Shown: positions 31,075-39,852 of the stretch, one piece after another | Numbering within the stretch: the stretch's first letter is position 1 | Layout of the letters: every line of letters starts with the position of its first letter | Origin: CAZVJA01 sp964626885 | Lineage (GTDB): Bacteria; Planctomycetota; Planctomycetia; Planctomycetales; Planctomycetaceae | Direction: 5' to 3' | DNA length: 41,060 nt | Assembly (NCBI GenBank): GCA_964626885.1 | Contig: CAZVJA010000021.1 | Coordinates: 1-41,060, forward strand | Notes under the pieces: model-generated | Seen by the model: the letters and a program-made list of their open reading frames with translations, nothing else | What the model was told of the DNA's origin: nothing | The model's database searches: none | Made by a program: the position numbers and the translations under genes

Positions 31075-32183
31075 TTCCAGTCAGAGACCAAGAAACCGGG
31101 AATCTTCCAGACGCCGTTCTCGCGGGTCCAGATATCCGGATTTCGGAACCGGTCGGCGATCTCAAAAAACCGGGCCCGGGGTATACCGACGAATTCGCAG
31201 AAGCGGTCGATGTCGGCCTGCGGGGTCTGGTCGCCGCGCTCGCGGACGATGCGCACCGCTTCCTCGCGGGTAATGCGTCCGTTGCGGATTTCGAGCGAAA
31301 GGTTGTCGAACAGCCGCGTGAAGCCGAACTTATGCCACTTCAAGTAGTGATGCAGCGAGATGAAATCGTCGTCGATATCCGCGAAGTCGTAGAAGCCGGT
31401 GCGCGGCCCGGCCGGATCGGCTTGAAAGCCATGCTCGCGGGCCACCTTCAAGCTGGTGTAGGGATCCCACGGCAAATAATAGCCGAGGAAGACGGCGAGA
31501 ATCCCCTTCGCGTCGAGCTCGTTATCGCTCGGCGCGAAATAAGCGGAGAGTTCTTTTTCCGTGAAGCCTTCGGCGAGCCAGTCCTGGGCGGTGGTGCCAT
31601 GAGTGACGCCGAACTTCCGCAGCCAGGCGCCGTCGAGTCGGAAGCCTTTCCGTTCATCCTCCGTGCCGCCGTATTCAAACGCGGAATTTTCTCCCCACAC
31701 GACAAGTGGAATCTCGAACCGCGCGGCGATCGAAAGCGGAATGCTGAATAACGCCAGATGCATCGGAATTGCGGTCGAACCGAATTTCTCGAACGCCCGC
31801 AGCATGAACCGTTTTTCGACCCGCGGGTTGATCTGGTAATCGATGTGATCGACCCCAAGTCGGATGAGATTGTCGAGATTCCACTGGCCGATTGTTGTGC
31901 GGGCGGGAGATTTCCACGTGACTGCCAGCGGCGTGAGCCCCAGCTTCAAACATTCGACGACCTGCCAGGTGCTGTCCTTTCCGCCGCTGACGGGAATCAG
32001 GCAGTCGTACCGCCGCGATCGGGACTTGGCATGGGCAGCGACCTCACGGAGAGATTGTGCCCGGCCGGCCCAGTCGATCGTCGGGCGCGAGGCATGCGCC
32101 GCGCAGGCATTGCAGACACCATCCGGGCCGAGCGTCAGGTTCGGCCGGGTGTCGGGCAGGATGCACCTCGAGCAATACTTCAC
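31065..32183 (-). CDS. N-acetyl sugar amidotransferase (PseA/WbpG-like)
   Basis: 372 residues of the PP-loop ATP-pyrophosphatase type. MKYCSRCILPDTRPN and CNACAAH form a zinc finger typical of the family. The ATP-binding PP-loop is IPVSGGKDSTWQ. Downstream are VTWKSPARTTIGQWNLDNLIRLGVDHIDY and LVVWGENSAFEYGG, close to the PseA/WbpG pattern. Known members convert an acetamido to an acetamidino group on surface sugars such as pseudaminic acid or a mannuronic acid. WbpG takes ammonia from a HisH-type glutaminase. None is adjacent here, but the next gene is an AsnB-type protein with a glutaminase domain (4-nt overlap). Confidence 0.9.
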   Translation of the reverse strand: MKYCSRCILPDTRPNLTLGPDGVCNACAAHASRPTIDWAGRAQSLREVAAHAKSRSRRYDCLIPVSGGKDSTWQVVECLKLGLTPLAVTWKSPARTTIGQWNLDNLIRLGVDHIDYQINPRVEKRFMLRAFEKFGSTAIPMHLALFSIPLSIAARFEIPLVVWGENSAFEYGGTEDERKGFRLDGAWLRKFGVTHGTTAQDWLAEGFTEKELSAYFAPSDNELDAKGILAVFLGYYLPWDPYTSLKVAREHGFQADPAGPRTGFYDFADIDDDFISLHHYLKWHKFGFTRLFDNLSLEIRNGRITREEAVRIVRERGDQTPQADIDRFCEFVGIPRARFFEIADRFRNPDIWTRENGVWKIPGFLVSDWKWT

Positions 32184-34009
32184 GCCGCGAACTCCTCGAG
32201 AAACACCTTTGCGTTCAAAAAGTAGAACAGAAACTTGCTCTCGCTGTTGGGCAGATTCGACTTCAAGAGCAGTTGTTCCATCTTATCGCGCCGCACATGC
32301 TCAAATACGGGACTGTCGGCCAACAGGTAGGCCCGCACGTCGGGCTGGTCGACCTTCAGGAATGTGGTAACTGGCGCATTGAAGCCCACTTTGCGGCGAT
32401 TGTCGAGCACGGCGTCGGGGACGATCCCCCGCATTGCGTCCCGCAGCACGATTTTGCCGTAGCCGTCCCGAATGAGATGCCGCGACGGAATGCGGCTGCA
32501 GAACTCGAACAATTCCCGATCAAGAAACGGCGAGCGGTTTTCGATCGAGTAGTACATCGCGTTCAGGTCGTCCTCGTGCAGGATGACTGGAACCGCCTCG
32601 TGGAACAGTTCGTTGAGCATGCGGTTGCGCAGCAGCGACGGCGTATACTCTGCCTCAGTGAACTCCTCGTGCCAGTCGGATTGCAGGTAGCGGGCGAACT
32701 CGTCGTTCCCGAGGTACACATGGGCGCGAATGGAAGGATCGTCGAAATAAAGTCGCGGGTTCTGCAGATAGGGATTGCGGACCAGCGGAGAAATGTGCCT
32801 GGTCCAGGCATCGAGTGCCGGCGCGAATTGCGGCGTGTCGCGAATTTCGTACAGGAACAGATTGTGGTGGTCGTAATAGCCGGTGAGCAGTTCGTCGGCC
32901 GCGGTTCCACTGATAGAGATCCGATAGCCGGCCCCCGCCACTTCCTTCATCAAGAGCCAGTGCAGGTAGTAGCTGATCGTGAAAATCGGCGCGTCGTGCT
33001 GGCGGACCAGTTCGATCATGTTCTCCCGAAAGCGATCGGGGACGATCGGCACCGGCGTATGACGAATTCCGAGTTCGCGGACCGCCGCATCAATCTGAGC
33101 CTTCTCTTCATAACGAGCGTCGTCATTCATCACGGTGAAGCCGTGCACGTCGTACCCGCATACTCGTTTGGCGGTGCTGATGAGGGCGTTGGAATCGACT
33201 CCACCGCTCATGCAGAAGGCGAGCGGCACGTCGGCCCGCAGCCGGAGCCGGACGGAACGGGTAATCGATTCGCGAACGCCGGCGACCGCCGCGTCGTAGC
33301 TCATTGACTCGTCGGTGGAAAAATCAGGGTTCCAATAGCGCGACGAAGTCTCGCACCCCTCGGCGTCAATCCGCATCCATGTCGCGGGGGGAAGTTCGCG
33401 GACCTCGCGAAAAAATGTGTTCGGCACCTTATAGAGCGATTTGTAGCCGTTGACGAGGTAACGGTAGAGATGCGTGTGATCGACCTCGAACCGCTTCCCC
33501 GCCAGCGCCGCCAGAAACTTGATCTCGGAACCAAAGTAGATGCCGGTCGCGTCGCGATGCAGATAGAGTGGCTTTTCGCCGAAACGGTCGCGGCAGAGGA
33601 GCAACGAGCCGTCGATCTCGTCGAACAGGGCGAAGGCCCACATTCCCTCGCAGCGGTCGAGCCCGGCGACGCCTGTTTTCGCGAGCGTGGCCAGCAGCAC
33701 CTCGGTGTCACTTTCGGTGGTAAAAGGGACACCCTGTTTTTCGAGTTCGCGGCGCAGTTCTATGTAGTTGTACAGCTCACCGTTGTAGACGAGCGTTTTC
33801 GGACCGGCGCGGAACGGCTGGTTGGCCCGTTCGTCAAGATCGATTATCTTCAGGCGGGAGTGCAGCAGCAGAGCATTGCGGCCGGCGGGGGAATTCAGCC
33901 GGCAACTCGCGGCGAAATCGGGGCCGCGGCGTCGCATCAGGCGCAGCGTACACTCGACCCGCTCCTGCGGGATCTCCACCGTGCCGAAATATCCCGCAAT
34001 GCCGCACAT
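32180..34009 (-). CDS. asnB: Asparagine synthetase-like glutamine amidotransferase
   Basis: 609 residues. It begins MCGIAGYFG with the catalytic Cys2 of the class II glutaminase domain (~1-210, with NGELYNYIELR and ESDTEVLLATLAKTG). The synthetase domain (~230-600) has the PP-loop FCMSGGVDSNALIS and, near the end, SPFLDRELFEFCSRIP and RDAMRGIVPDAVL. Biochemically, Asp plus Gln plus ATP gives Asn. Within surface-glycan clusters such proteins may instead amidate a sugar acid or supply ammonia to a partner. Its stop overlaps the PseA-like start by 4 nt, which favours the second view (inference). Confidence 0.92.
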   Translation of the reverse strand: MCGIAGYFGTVEIPQERVECTLRLMRRRGPDFAASCRLNSPAGRNALLLHSRLKIIDLDERANQPFRAGPKTLVYNGELYNYIELRRELEKQGVPFTTESDTEVLLATLAKTGVAGLDRCEGMWAFALFDEIDGSLLLCRDRFGEKPLYLHRDATGIYFGSEIKFLAALAGKRFEVDHTHLYRYLVNGYKSLYKVPNTFFREVRELPPATWMRIDAEGCETSSRYWNPDFSTDESMSYDAAVAGVRESITRSVRLRLRADVPLAFCMSGGVDSNALISTAKRVCGYDVHGFTVMNDDARYEEKAQIDAAVRELGIRHTPVPIVPDRFRENMIELVRQHDAPIFTISYYLHWLLMKEVAGAGYRISISGTAADELLTGYYDHHNLFLYEIRDTPQFAPALDAWTRHISPLVRNPYLQNPRLYFDDPSIRAHVYLGNDEFARYLQSDWHEEFTEAEYTPSLLRNRMLNELFHEAVPVILHEDDLNAMYYSIENRSPFLDRELFEFCSRIPSRHLIRDGYGKIVLRDAMRGIVPDAVLDNRRKVGFNAPVTTFLKVDQPDVRAYLLADSPVFEHVRRDKMEQLLLKSNLPNSESKFLFYFLNAKVFLEEFAA

Positions 34010-34091
34010 AACGCACCGGACGTCGAACTATCAGGATCGGATCGAAACACATCGCTTGGTGAATAAAGGGAGCATGAAGGATTCCGGTTCG

Positions 34092-35258
34092 CTACGGAAC
34101 CACATTTCCCATCAGGCCAAACTCGCTGGCGCGGATAATTTCAACATCGGTATTCCCGGGCAGGATCTCAGCGAGCTGCTGCATCACCTGTGCCTCGTGG
34201 CCGATCACCGTTACAAGCAGCCTGCGCGGCGCACGAACCAGAAGCTCGCCGGGATCAACTACGGGAATGCCGGCAAGCAGTCGTCCTTGTTTGTTCGGAT
34301 CGTTATCGAAAATCAGACTTGGACGCAGATGTTCCGGGAGTCGTGGCAAGAGGTGTTGCGTGACACCCCCCGCGCCGAAAATTCCCCAATCTTTTGCTCC
34401 GCCCGCCAGCCGTTCGATCAATTGCGATATTCCGGAGAGTGATGACTCGAAATACTCCGGGAGCGTGGCTGCTCTATTGTTTGGCAGTGGTCGCAGCCTT
34501 GCCCGGAGAACACGATTCGGGCTGGTTTTGTTGCCCGGAGTCTGCGTGGATTCCATCGCCTCGATCCAGAATCCGGCCTGATCGGCCAGCGCGATCATGG
34601 ACCGCAAGGTGAAGTAGCTGACATGCTCGAACTGCGGACGGTCCATATTTCCCAACGCAACATTTGAGTGGTCTGGAACCTCCACAAACACGTATCCGCC
34701 GCTGTTGAGTTTCCCTCGCAACTCAAACAAATACTTCACGGGATCGATGATATGCTCCAGGACGTGCCGCATGACCACGACGTCAAATTTGTCCGACGAG
34801 CCGGCTTGATATTCCGCGAACCCCTCGTCCAGCAGGCGTTGGCGGGCAGATGCGTTCTGTTCGATGAACGAGACTTCCACACCCGGACATTTCACGAGCA
34901 TGGCCCGCAGAAATCTGTTATCGAATGGACCAATCTCAAGAATGCGGCAAGGCCCGGATATACGGAGTGCTCGCGCGACGAATTCCACCTGCCCCGCGAT
35001 GTGCTCTACATCCGCAGGAACAAGTTCTGTGTCGAGAAAGCGGGTGCAACCGTGGTAATAAAGTTCCATTGACGGGGAATCGAGCGGATTGGCAACGTAC
35101 ACGTAGTCGCAGTCCGGACAATACGACAATCGGCTTTCGATCGGCGCTGCGAAGACCTCGACGTAAGCTCTCACGGAGTACGCCAACGGTTCAGCATTGC
35201 CAGAGCAGATCGGGCAGGCATCGAGCGAAAGGAACGATGGGCGCACCCTTTCGGTCAT
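34092..35258 (-). CDS. C-methyltransferase-type protein with zinc ribbon and C-terminal Rossmann domain
   Basis: 388 residues in three parts. A zinc-binding N-terminus (ACPICSG, Cys pair, and YCPDCDYVYV) comes first. A SAM methyltransferase core follows with RILEIGPFDNRFLRAML, FDVVVMRHVLEHIIDP and LNSGGYVFVEVPDHSN. The C-terminal Rossmann-like domain (~290-388) has WGIFGAGGVTQHLLPRL and SLIFDNDPNKQGRLLAGIPVVDPGEL. This is the architecture of sugar C-methyltransferases such as those of deoxysugar pathways, where the C-terminal domain binds the nucleotide-sugar. Substrate unknown. Confidence 0.88.
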   Translation of the reverse strand: MTERVRPSFLSLDACPICSGNAEPLAYSVRAYVEVFAAPIESRLSYCPDCDYVYVANPLDSPSMELYYHGCTRFLDTELVPADVEHIAGQVEFVARALRISGPCRILEIGPFDNRFLRAMLVKCPGVEVSFIEQNASARQRLLDEGFAEYQAGSSDKFDVVVMRHVLEHIIDPVKYLFELRGKLNSGGYVFVEVPDHSNVALGNMDRPQFEHVSYFTLRSMIALADQAGFWIEAMESTQTPGNKTSPNRVLRARLRPLPNNRAATLPEYFESSLSGISQLIERLAGGAKDWGIFGAGGVTQHLLPRLPEHLRPSLIFDNDPNKQGRLLAGIPVVDPGELLVRAPRRLLVTVIGHEAQVMQQLAEILPGNTDVEIIRASEFGLMGNVVP

Positions 35259-35294
35259 TCTTTGCCCTCTCCTTGCTGCCGGAGAAATCTCATC

Positions 35295-36200
35295 TCACTC
35301 TCCGGATGTGTAACGGGTGACGCCGGGACGGCTGTAGTCGGCGGCCTTGTAACCGCCGGCCGCCGGCGCGCACGAGAGCGTGAGATCGCCGCGGAAATCG
35401 AAAGCTCGCATGGCAATCATGTAACTTGGCTGTGCAGATTGATTTGGCGTGCTGCAATGGACGAGATTCCGATCAAAGATGACAACGTCTCCCGGCATCG
35501 CCTCGATGCGGTGAATCTCGCAATCCGAGATTTCTGTATCCGGGATTTCGAGTTGAACAAACGTGTTGCGCTGGCCGTAATTGTCAGAATCATATCCCTG
35601 GTACTGATTGCAGTCGGAATAGACGCGTTTATGGGAACGAAGCGCGACGCACATGGTGCCGTTGTTGTCCCTCTTACCGCGGAACATCGGCATCCAGAAG
35701 TTCAAAAATGCGTTCCGCTTAGGATAATAGTGTGCCTCTGTATGCCACCGGTAAAGTAACCGGGTTGTTGTCGGCAAATTCGGAAAAAAGCTCGGCCCGT
35801 GAATTTGGATGAGTTCCCCAGGGCACTTCAGACACTGGCCAGCGAGCCGGAGCAGCAACGGATGCGAACGAACCCCGGAAGCGGCCGGCGTCGAGGAAAA
35901 CATTTGCGTCGCGTGGTAAAGCGCTTCGCGGTCGAACCCATCCATTTGTGTGATTGCGGCATCAAAATCATCGACGGTCCAGTTAGTGAACGGTTTCTTC
36001 GCCAGTGAAGAATTCCTGGAAAGATCACCGATTTTGCAGTACTGCATCGCATGAACATGGATGAGCGACCGTTCGAGATCTCGTACCAGCTCGTCGTCCA
36101 AGATGGACTTGAGAATTGTGTATCCCGGGTCGGAGAGCTCGGCGGCAGCCCGCGTTAACTCGGTTGTTATGCTGGCATTATCGGACATGGTTTGGCTCAT
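35295..36200 (-). CDS. Phytanoyl-CoA dioxygenase (PhyH)-family oxygenase
   Basis: 301 residues of the Fe(II)/2-oxoglutarate PhyH family. The N-terminus has GYTILKSILDDELVRDLERSL. The iron site appears as WHTEAHYYPKRN (an H-x-E in place of the common H-x-D) and the distal His in VVIFDRNLVHCSTPN. SYMIAMRAFDF supplies the Arg that binds 2-oxoglutarate. In glycan clusters such enzymes hydroxylate a sugar or its acyl group. It has a 15-nt gap to the upstream methyltransferase gene. Substrate cannot be told from sequence. Confidence 0.82.
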   Translation of the reverse strand: MSQTMSDNASITTELTRAAAELSDPGYTILKSILDDELVRDLERSLIHVHAMQYCKIGDLSRNSSLAKKPFTNWTVDDFDAAITQMDGFDREALYHATQMFSSTPAASGVRSHPLLLRLAGQCLKCPGELIQIHGPSFFPNLPTTTRLLYRWHTEAHYYPKRNAFLNFWMPMFRGKRDNNGTMCVALRSHKRVYSDCNQYQGYDSDNYGQRNTFVQLEIPDTEISDCEIHRIEAMPGDVVIFDRNLVHCSTPNQSAQPSYMIAMRAFDFRGDLTLSCAPAAGGYKAADYSRPGVTRYTSGE

Positions 36201-36215
36201 CGTGGTGCGCCCGTT

Positions 36216-36902
36216 TCAGCGTTTCTGCCCCAGGAACGTGTAATGAAAGCTCCCTCCTTCATCCTCGCGATACTTCAGGTCATAATAGCCGACGTGAATT
36301 TTTGTGAACATGGGAAATCGGCTCAGCAGTTCTTCCTCCGAGTACGTAAAGTTCAAGTAAAAATCCTCGACGGCGATGCGCTGTGTCTTGAAGGAAACTC
36401 GCCGCATGCCATTCTCCGCCTCGGTGGAATGGTTGTAATAGTGGTGTCCCGGCCCCACCATCGAGACGTAAATCAGCCCCCCCGGCTTCATCATCGCATG
36501 TAACGACTCCAGTCGCGTTCGCATGTCGTCGTTGTTGAGCAAATAGACCGTTTGAATCGACATCACGAAATCGAAATCCCCGCCGAAGAACATATCGTCT
36601 GCTTTCGGCTTCGGCGCGATGACGGCGAAATGATCTTTGATGTGCGGCATGATTTCTCCCGCACGCGCGATGTCGCGCTCGCTGATGTCGACCCCATAGG
36701 CGTCAAAGCCTTTCGAGTCGAAGAACCGGACTGCCGCCCCTTGCCCACAGCCGAAGTCGAGCATTCTCTCGTGCTTCGAACCGTCCATGCCAAACTGCGC
36801 TTTTAAGACGCGCCCATATGTGCGGAACACCCAGCTTTCGACATTCTCCGCGTCGTACCCCTTTTTGTAGTAGCGGTCCTGGGATTCAAGATAATTGCTC
36901 AT
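36216..36902 (-). CDS. SAM-dependent methyltransferase
   Basis: A 228-residue class I methyltransferase. RMLDFGCGQGAAVRFFDSKG is motif I, YGVDISERDIARA binds the ribose, and DFVMSIQTVYLLNNDD and MMKPGGLIYVSMVGPGHHYY follow. The C-terminal part (~165-228) has FTYSEEELLSRFPMF and is typical of small-molecule or sugar O-methyltransferases. No zinc ribbon, unlike the two other methyltransferases of the cluster, so it is unlikely to be a recent duplicate of either. Confidence 0.88.
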   Translation of the reverse strand: MSNYLESQDRYYKKGYDAENVESWVFRTYGRVLKAQFGMDGSKHERMLDFGCGQGAAVRFFDSKGFDAYGVDISERDIARAGEIMPHIKDHFAVIAPKPKADDMFFGGDFDFVMSIQTVYLLNNDDMRTRLESLHAMMKPGGLIYVSMVGPGHHYYNHSTEAENGMRRVSFKTQRIAVEDFYLNFTYSEEELLSRFPMFTKIHVGYYDLKYREDEGGSFHYTFLGQKR

Positions 36903-36980
36903 CGACAGGTCTTTCTCATGGAATGGTGTTTGAAGGGAGAAAGGAATGAACTTGTTTCACGATCGAGTGCAAGTTGCTGG

Positions 36981-37991
36981 TTACTCCACGTCCGTGCTAC
37001 TGAGAAAATCGTCCGCAGCCACATCGCGCGTCAGCTTTTTACCGATGATACGCTGCTCGTGCCCCGGCCGCAGTCCGTTGCCGGGGCGAATCCACTTGAT
37101 GTCGCTGACGGCGAGCGTCTCCCCGCGCTTCAAGTTACGGGTAGCGACGATGGAGCGGTGGATAGCTGCTGTCATCGATTCCTCGCACGGCTGGATCGTC
37201 TTCTCGCGGCGACCGAGGAGCTTTTCGGCGGCACGGACTCGGCGGACCAGTTCCCGCATCTCGTGCGGATCGGATGAGAGGGCATGGTCGCGGAAGTCCG
37301 AGAACTGCTTGTCGAGCGTGAAATGCTTTTCGAGAATCCGGGCACCGGCCGCGACCGCCAGCACGCAGGTCTCGATGCCGAGCGTGTGGTCCGAATACCC
37401 GACCGTGCAGCCGAGGCGCTCCGCGAGAAACGGAATTGCGAGCAGGTTCGCTTGCTCCGGGGGAGTCGGGTAACTGCTCACGCACTGCAACACCGCCAGT
37501 TCTCCAGAGTGCGACAGGGATAACCATTCCTGTTGCACACACGCGACGGCCGCTTCAACCTGCTCCAGCGTGCTCGCACCGGTCGAAATGACAACCGGCT
37601 TCTTCGTCCGCGCGACGGCCGTCAGCAGTGGGAAGAAGTCATTATCCCCCGAAGCAATTTTGAACGCATCGACTAGCGGGGAGAGCATCTCGACAGCTTC
37701 CAGATGAAGCGGCGTCGAGAGAAACAGCAGGCCGAGGTTGTGCGCGAGACGGGCCAAGTTTGCGAAATCGGCATCGGTCAGCTCGAACGATTTGAGGCGT
37801 TCAAAGCGGGCCGTTTCGCGCCGGCTGACGAGTTGCTCGGCCCGGACGGTCTGGAACTTCACGGCATCGACGCCGCACTCCGCCGCAGCGCGCACCAACT
37901 CGGCCGCGCGGCCGGCGTCCCCTTCATGGTTGTTGCCAATCTCGGCGACGACCAGAACTTTATCATTTGTATTGAAGGGGTCGATATTCAT
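36981..37991 (-). CDS. NeuB-family nonulosonic acid synthase
   Basis: 336 residues. The TIM-barrel synthase domain (~1-270) begins VVAEIGNNHEGD and includes ECGVDAVKFQTV, DAFKIASGDNDF, KPVVISTGAST, CVSSYPTPPEQANL, VGYSDHTLG and ILEKHFTLDK, all NeuB hallmarks. The C-terminal SAF (antifreeze-like) domain (~275-336) has SIVATRNLKRGETLAVSDIKWIRPGNG. The family condenses phosphoenolpyruvate with an N-acetylated amino sugar to give sialic, legionaminic or pseudaminic acid. With the aminotransferase, epimerase and GNAT genes upstream, a bacterial di-N-acyl nonulosonate is the likely product (inference). Confidence 0.94.
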   Translation of the reverse strand: MNIDPFNTNDKVLVVAEIGNNHEGDAGRAAELVRAAAECGVDAVKFQTVRAEQLVSRRETARFERLKSFELTDADFANLARLAHNLGLLFLSTPLHLEAVEMLSPLVDAFKIASGDNDFFPLLTAVARTKKPVVISTGASTLEQVEAAVACVQQEWLSLSHSGELAVLQCVSSYPTPPEQANLLAIPFLAERLGCTVGYSDHTLGIETCVLAVAAGARILEKHFTLDKQFSDFRDHALSSDPHEMRELVRRVRAAEKLLGRREKTIQPCEESMTAAIHRSIVATRNLKRGETLAVSDIKWIRPGNGLRPGHEQRIIGKKLTRDVAADDFLSSTDVE

Positions 37992-38004
37992 GAGTGCAAG
38001 AATT

Positions 38005-38808
38005 CTACTTCGTTTCGTATTCCGGCGGGTTGTGATAATGGAACACGTACTGCGAGGAAGTCATTCGAAATCCGAGTTTTTCATACAGTGCGATCGATGG
38101 CTGATTGGCAAGTTGCGTGCCGACAAAGAAGACCCTCGGCAGAGTGATGTCCGGCGAACGGTCAAGGAACAACTTTTCGGCAAAGTGGATCATCCCAGCT
38201 GCCGCGCCGCGTCGTTGTAAATCTGGATCTACGGCAATCAGGTCAATTGTGAAAGCCGGTTTCGGTGCCGCAAGCAACAGTGCAAACCCGCAGATTTTTC
38301 CGTCCGCGACGGAGACCACCATTTCGTCGCCACGTTGCCCATTAAAAAAGTTCTCGGCCCACGTCGCTTTGATCTCATTTGCCAGTTCGTCCGGGATGAC
38401 CGGGTCGAGATGGAAACGGGAATATCGAAAGCTCCGGCGGGCGATGTCAACCACCGCCTCGCGGTCGTCAGGTTCGGCCCGCCGAAAAATGATTTTGTCA
38501 CCGACTGATTGCTGCGGCTCAGCAGACGCGGTTTTCCAAAACGTGACATTGGTATCGACAAGCCGAAAACCTTGTTCTTCCAGAAAGTGACAGGCAGCGA
38601 GATTTGTCGTGGGAACTTTGGCGGCAGCGAAGGCCGGCTGGGATCGCCGCTTAAACAGAATGGGCAGGTTATCCGAATCCGACTTGTTGTATTCGCGCTT
38701 TCGGACGAGTCGAATCAACTCGCTATCGACATGAAGGTTGTAGGCGTCTCGCCTGAGCAACCCAGCGAGCCAATGATCCGTCGTGAGCAATGTTTTCTCA
38801 ACAGGCAT
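38005..38808 (-). CDS. GNAT-family acetyltransferase, probably amino-sugar specific
   Basis: 267 residues. The N-terminal half (~1-110) looks like a degenerate first GNAT-type module (KVPTTNLAACHFLEEQGFRLVDT). The C-terminal half is a full GNAT domain: IIFRRAEPDDREAVVDIARRSF, the acetyl-CoA-binding segment DLIAVDPDLQRRGAAAGMI and NQPSIALYEKLGFR. The layout resembles WecD-type TDP-fucosamine acetyltransferase. It fits N-acetylation of the 4-amino sugar made by the aminotransferase. The ribosome-binding site is GGTGAGGGGAG, which resembles the tail of the REP element seen in the BMC operon. Confidence 0.85.
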   Translation of the reverse strand: MPVEKTLLTTDHWLAGLLRRDAYNLHVDSELIRLVRKREYNKSDSDNLPILFKRRSQPAFAAAKVPTTNLAACHFLEEQGFRLVDTNVTFWKTASAEPQQSVGDKIIFRRAEPDDREAVVDIARRSFRYSRFHLDPVIPDELANEIKATWAENFFNGQRGDEMVVSVADGKICGFALLLAAPKPAFTIDLIAVDPDLQRRGAAAGMIHFAEKLFLDRSPDITLPRVFFVGTQLANQPSIALYEKLGFRMTSSQYVFHYHNPPEYETK

Positions 38809-38814
38809 CTCCCC

Positions 38815-39852
38815 TCACCCTCCCGCTTCTTTCAGCTTGTCCCAGGCTGACTGGTACCAGCGGATGTAGTCGACGAAGCCCTTCTCCAGCGGGCAGCGCG
38901 GCTCGTAGCCGATCAGCTTGCGGGCCTTGTCGACCGAGAGGGTTCCCCGGCTGGGGGTGAGGTTGTCCTTCGGCAAGTAATGAATCTTCACGTTGGGGAA
39001 ATGCCGGCCCAGAATCTCGGCCATCTCGGCGATGGAGCGCGATTCGCCGTACGTGAGGTTGAAGACCTGGTTCTTCGCGTTTTCGTGTTCGAGGACTTTG
39101 ACGATCCCCTCGACGAGGTCGCCGATGTAGGTGAAGTCGAGCCGGTCGGAACCGTCACCGTTGATCGAGACATCGAGCCCCTGCAGCGCGTTCTCGATGA
39201 AGATTTGCCCCACGCGGCGGCTGACGCAGCGCTCGCCGTACAAGGCGGACGGGCGAACGATGGTGTACGGCAAGCCGAAGACCTGGTTGTAGGCGATGAC
39301 GATCTTCTCGCCGGCGAACTTGAGGGCGCCATAAATACCGAGCGGCTCGCAGGGGGTCTCTTCCGTGACGAAGCCGGATTTGAAATCACCGTAGACCATG
39401 CTCGATGAAAAGTAGACGAAGTGTTTGACGTTGAGTTCCTTGGAGCGCGACACGTCGAGGGCATTTTCGAGCGTGCGCAGGCTGTGGTCGAACGTCGAAT
39501 GCGGATCTTTATTCGAGCGGTTGGCGTGGGCGACGGCCGCCAGCTGCACGACGGCGTCGGGGTTGCACTCGGTCATCACCTGCGACAGGCGATGGTAATC
39601 GCGTGAATCGACCTCGATGAGGGAGATGTTCTGCTCGCGGAGCAGGTCGAGCCGCTGTTGGATGATGTTCAGATAAAGCTGCGGGTTGGGGATGTCGTCC
39701 GCCCCCGACTTGATGCTGTAGTAATTGTTGACGGCGAGGCTGTCGATGACGTACGGCTCTGCTCCGAGCGCTTTTAGGCGCAGCGCGAGGTTGTGGCCGA
39801 TGAACCCCGCTCCGCCGATCAATGCAATTCGCCGCCCCGCCAGTGTCATCAT
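38815..39852 (-). CDS. NAD-dependent sugar epimerase/dehydratase
   Basis: 345 residues of the extended short-chain dehydrogenase family. The NAD motif is GGAGFIGHNLALRL. The catalytic Ser is in SSSMVYGD and the Tyr-x-x-x-Lys in YGALKFAGEKI. The active-site wording fits GalE-type nucleotide-sugar epimerases; dehydratase activity cannot be excluded. FTYIGDLVEGI and KARKLIGYEP close the family pattern. The stop lies 6 nt before the GNAT gene. The start overlaps the aminotransferase stop by 4 nt. It probably acts on the UDP-sugar that feeds the aminotransferase. Confidence 0.9.
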   Translation of the reverse strand: MMTLAGRRIALIGGAGFIGHNLALRLKALGAEPYVIDSLAVNNYYSIKSGADDIPNPQLYLNIIQQRLDLLREQNISLIEVDSRDYHRLSQVMTECNPDAVVQLAAVAHANRSNKDPHSTFDHSLRTLENALDVSRSKELNVKHFVYFSSSMVYGDFKSGFVTEETPCEPLGIYGALKFAGEKIVIAYNQVFGLPYTIVRPSALYGERCVSRRVGQIFIENALQGLDVSINGDGSDRLDFTYIGDLVEGIVKVLEHENAKNQVFNLTYGESRSIAEMAEILGRHFPNVKIHYLPKDNLTPSRGTLSVDKARKLIGYEPRCPLEKGFVDYIRWYQSAWDKLKEAGG

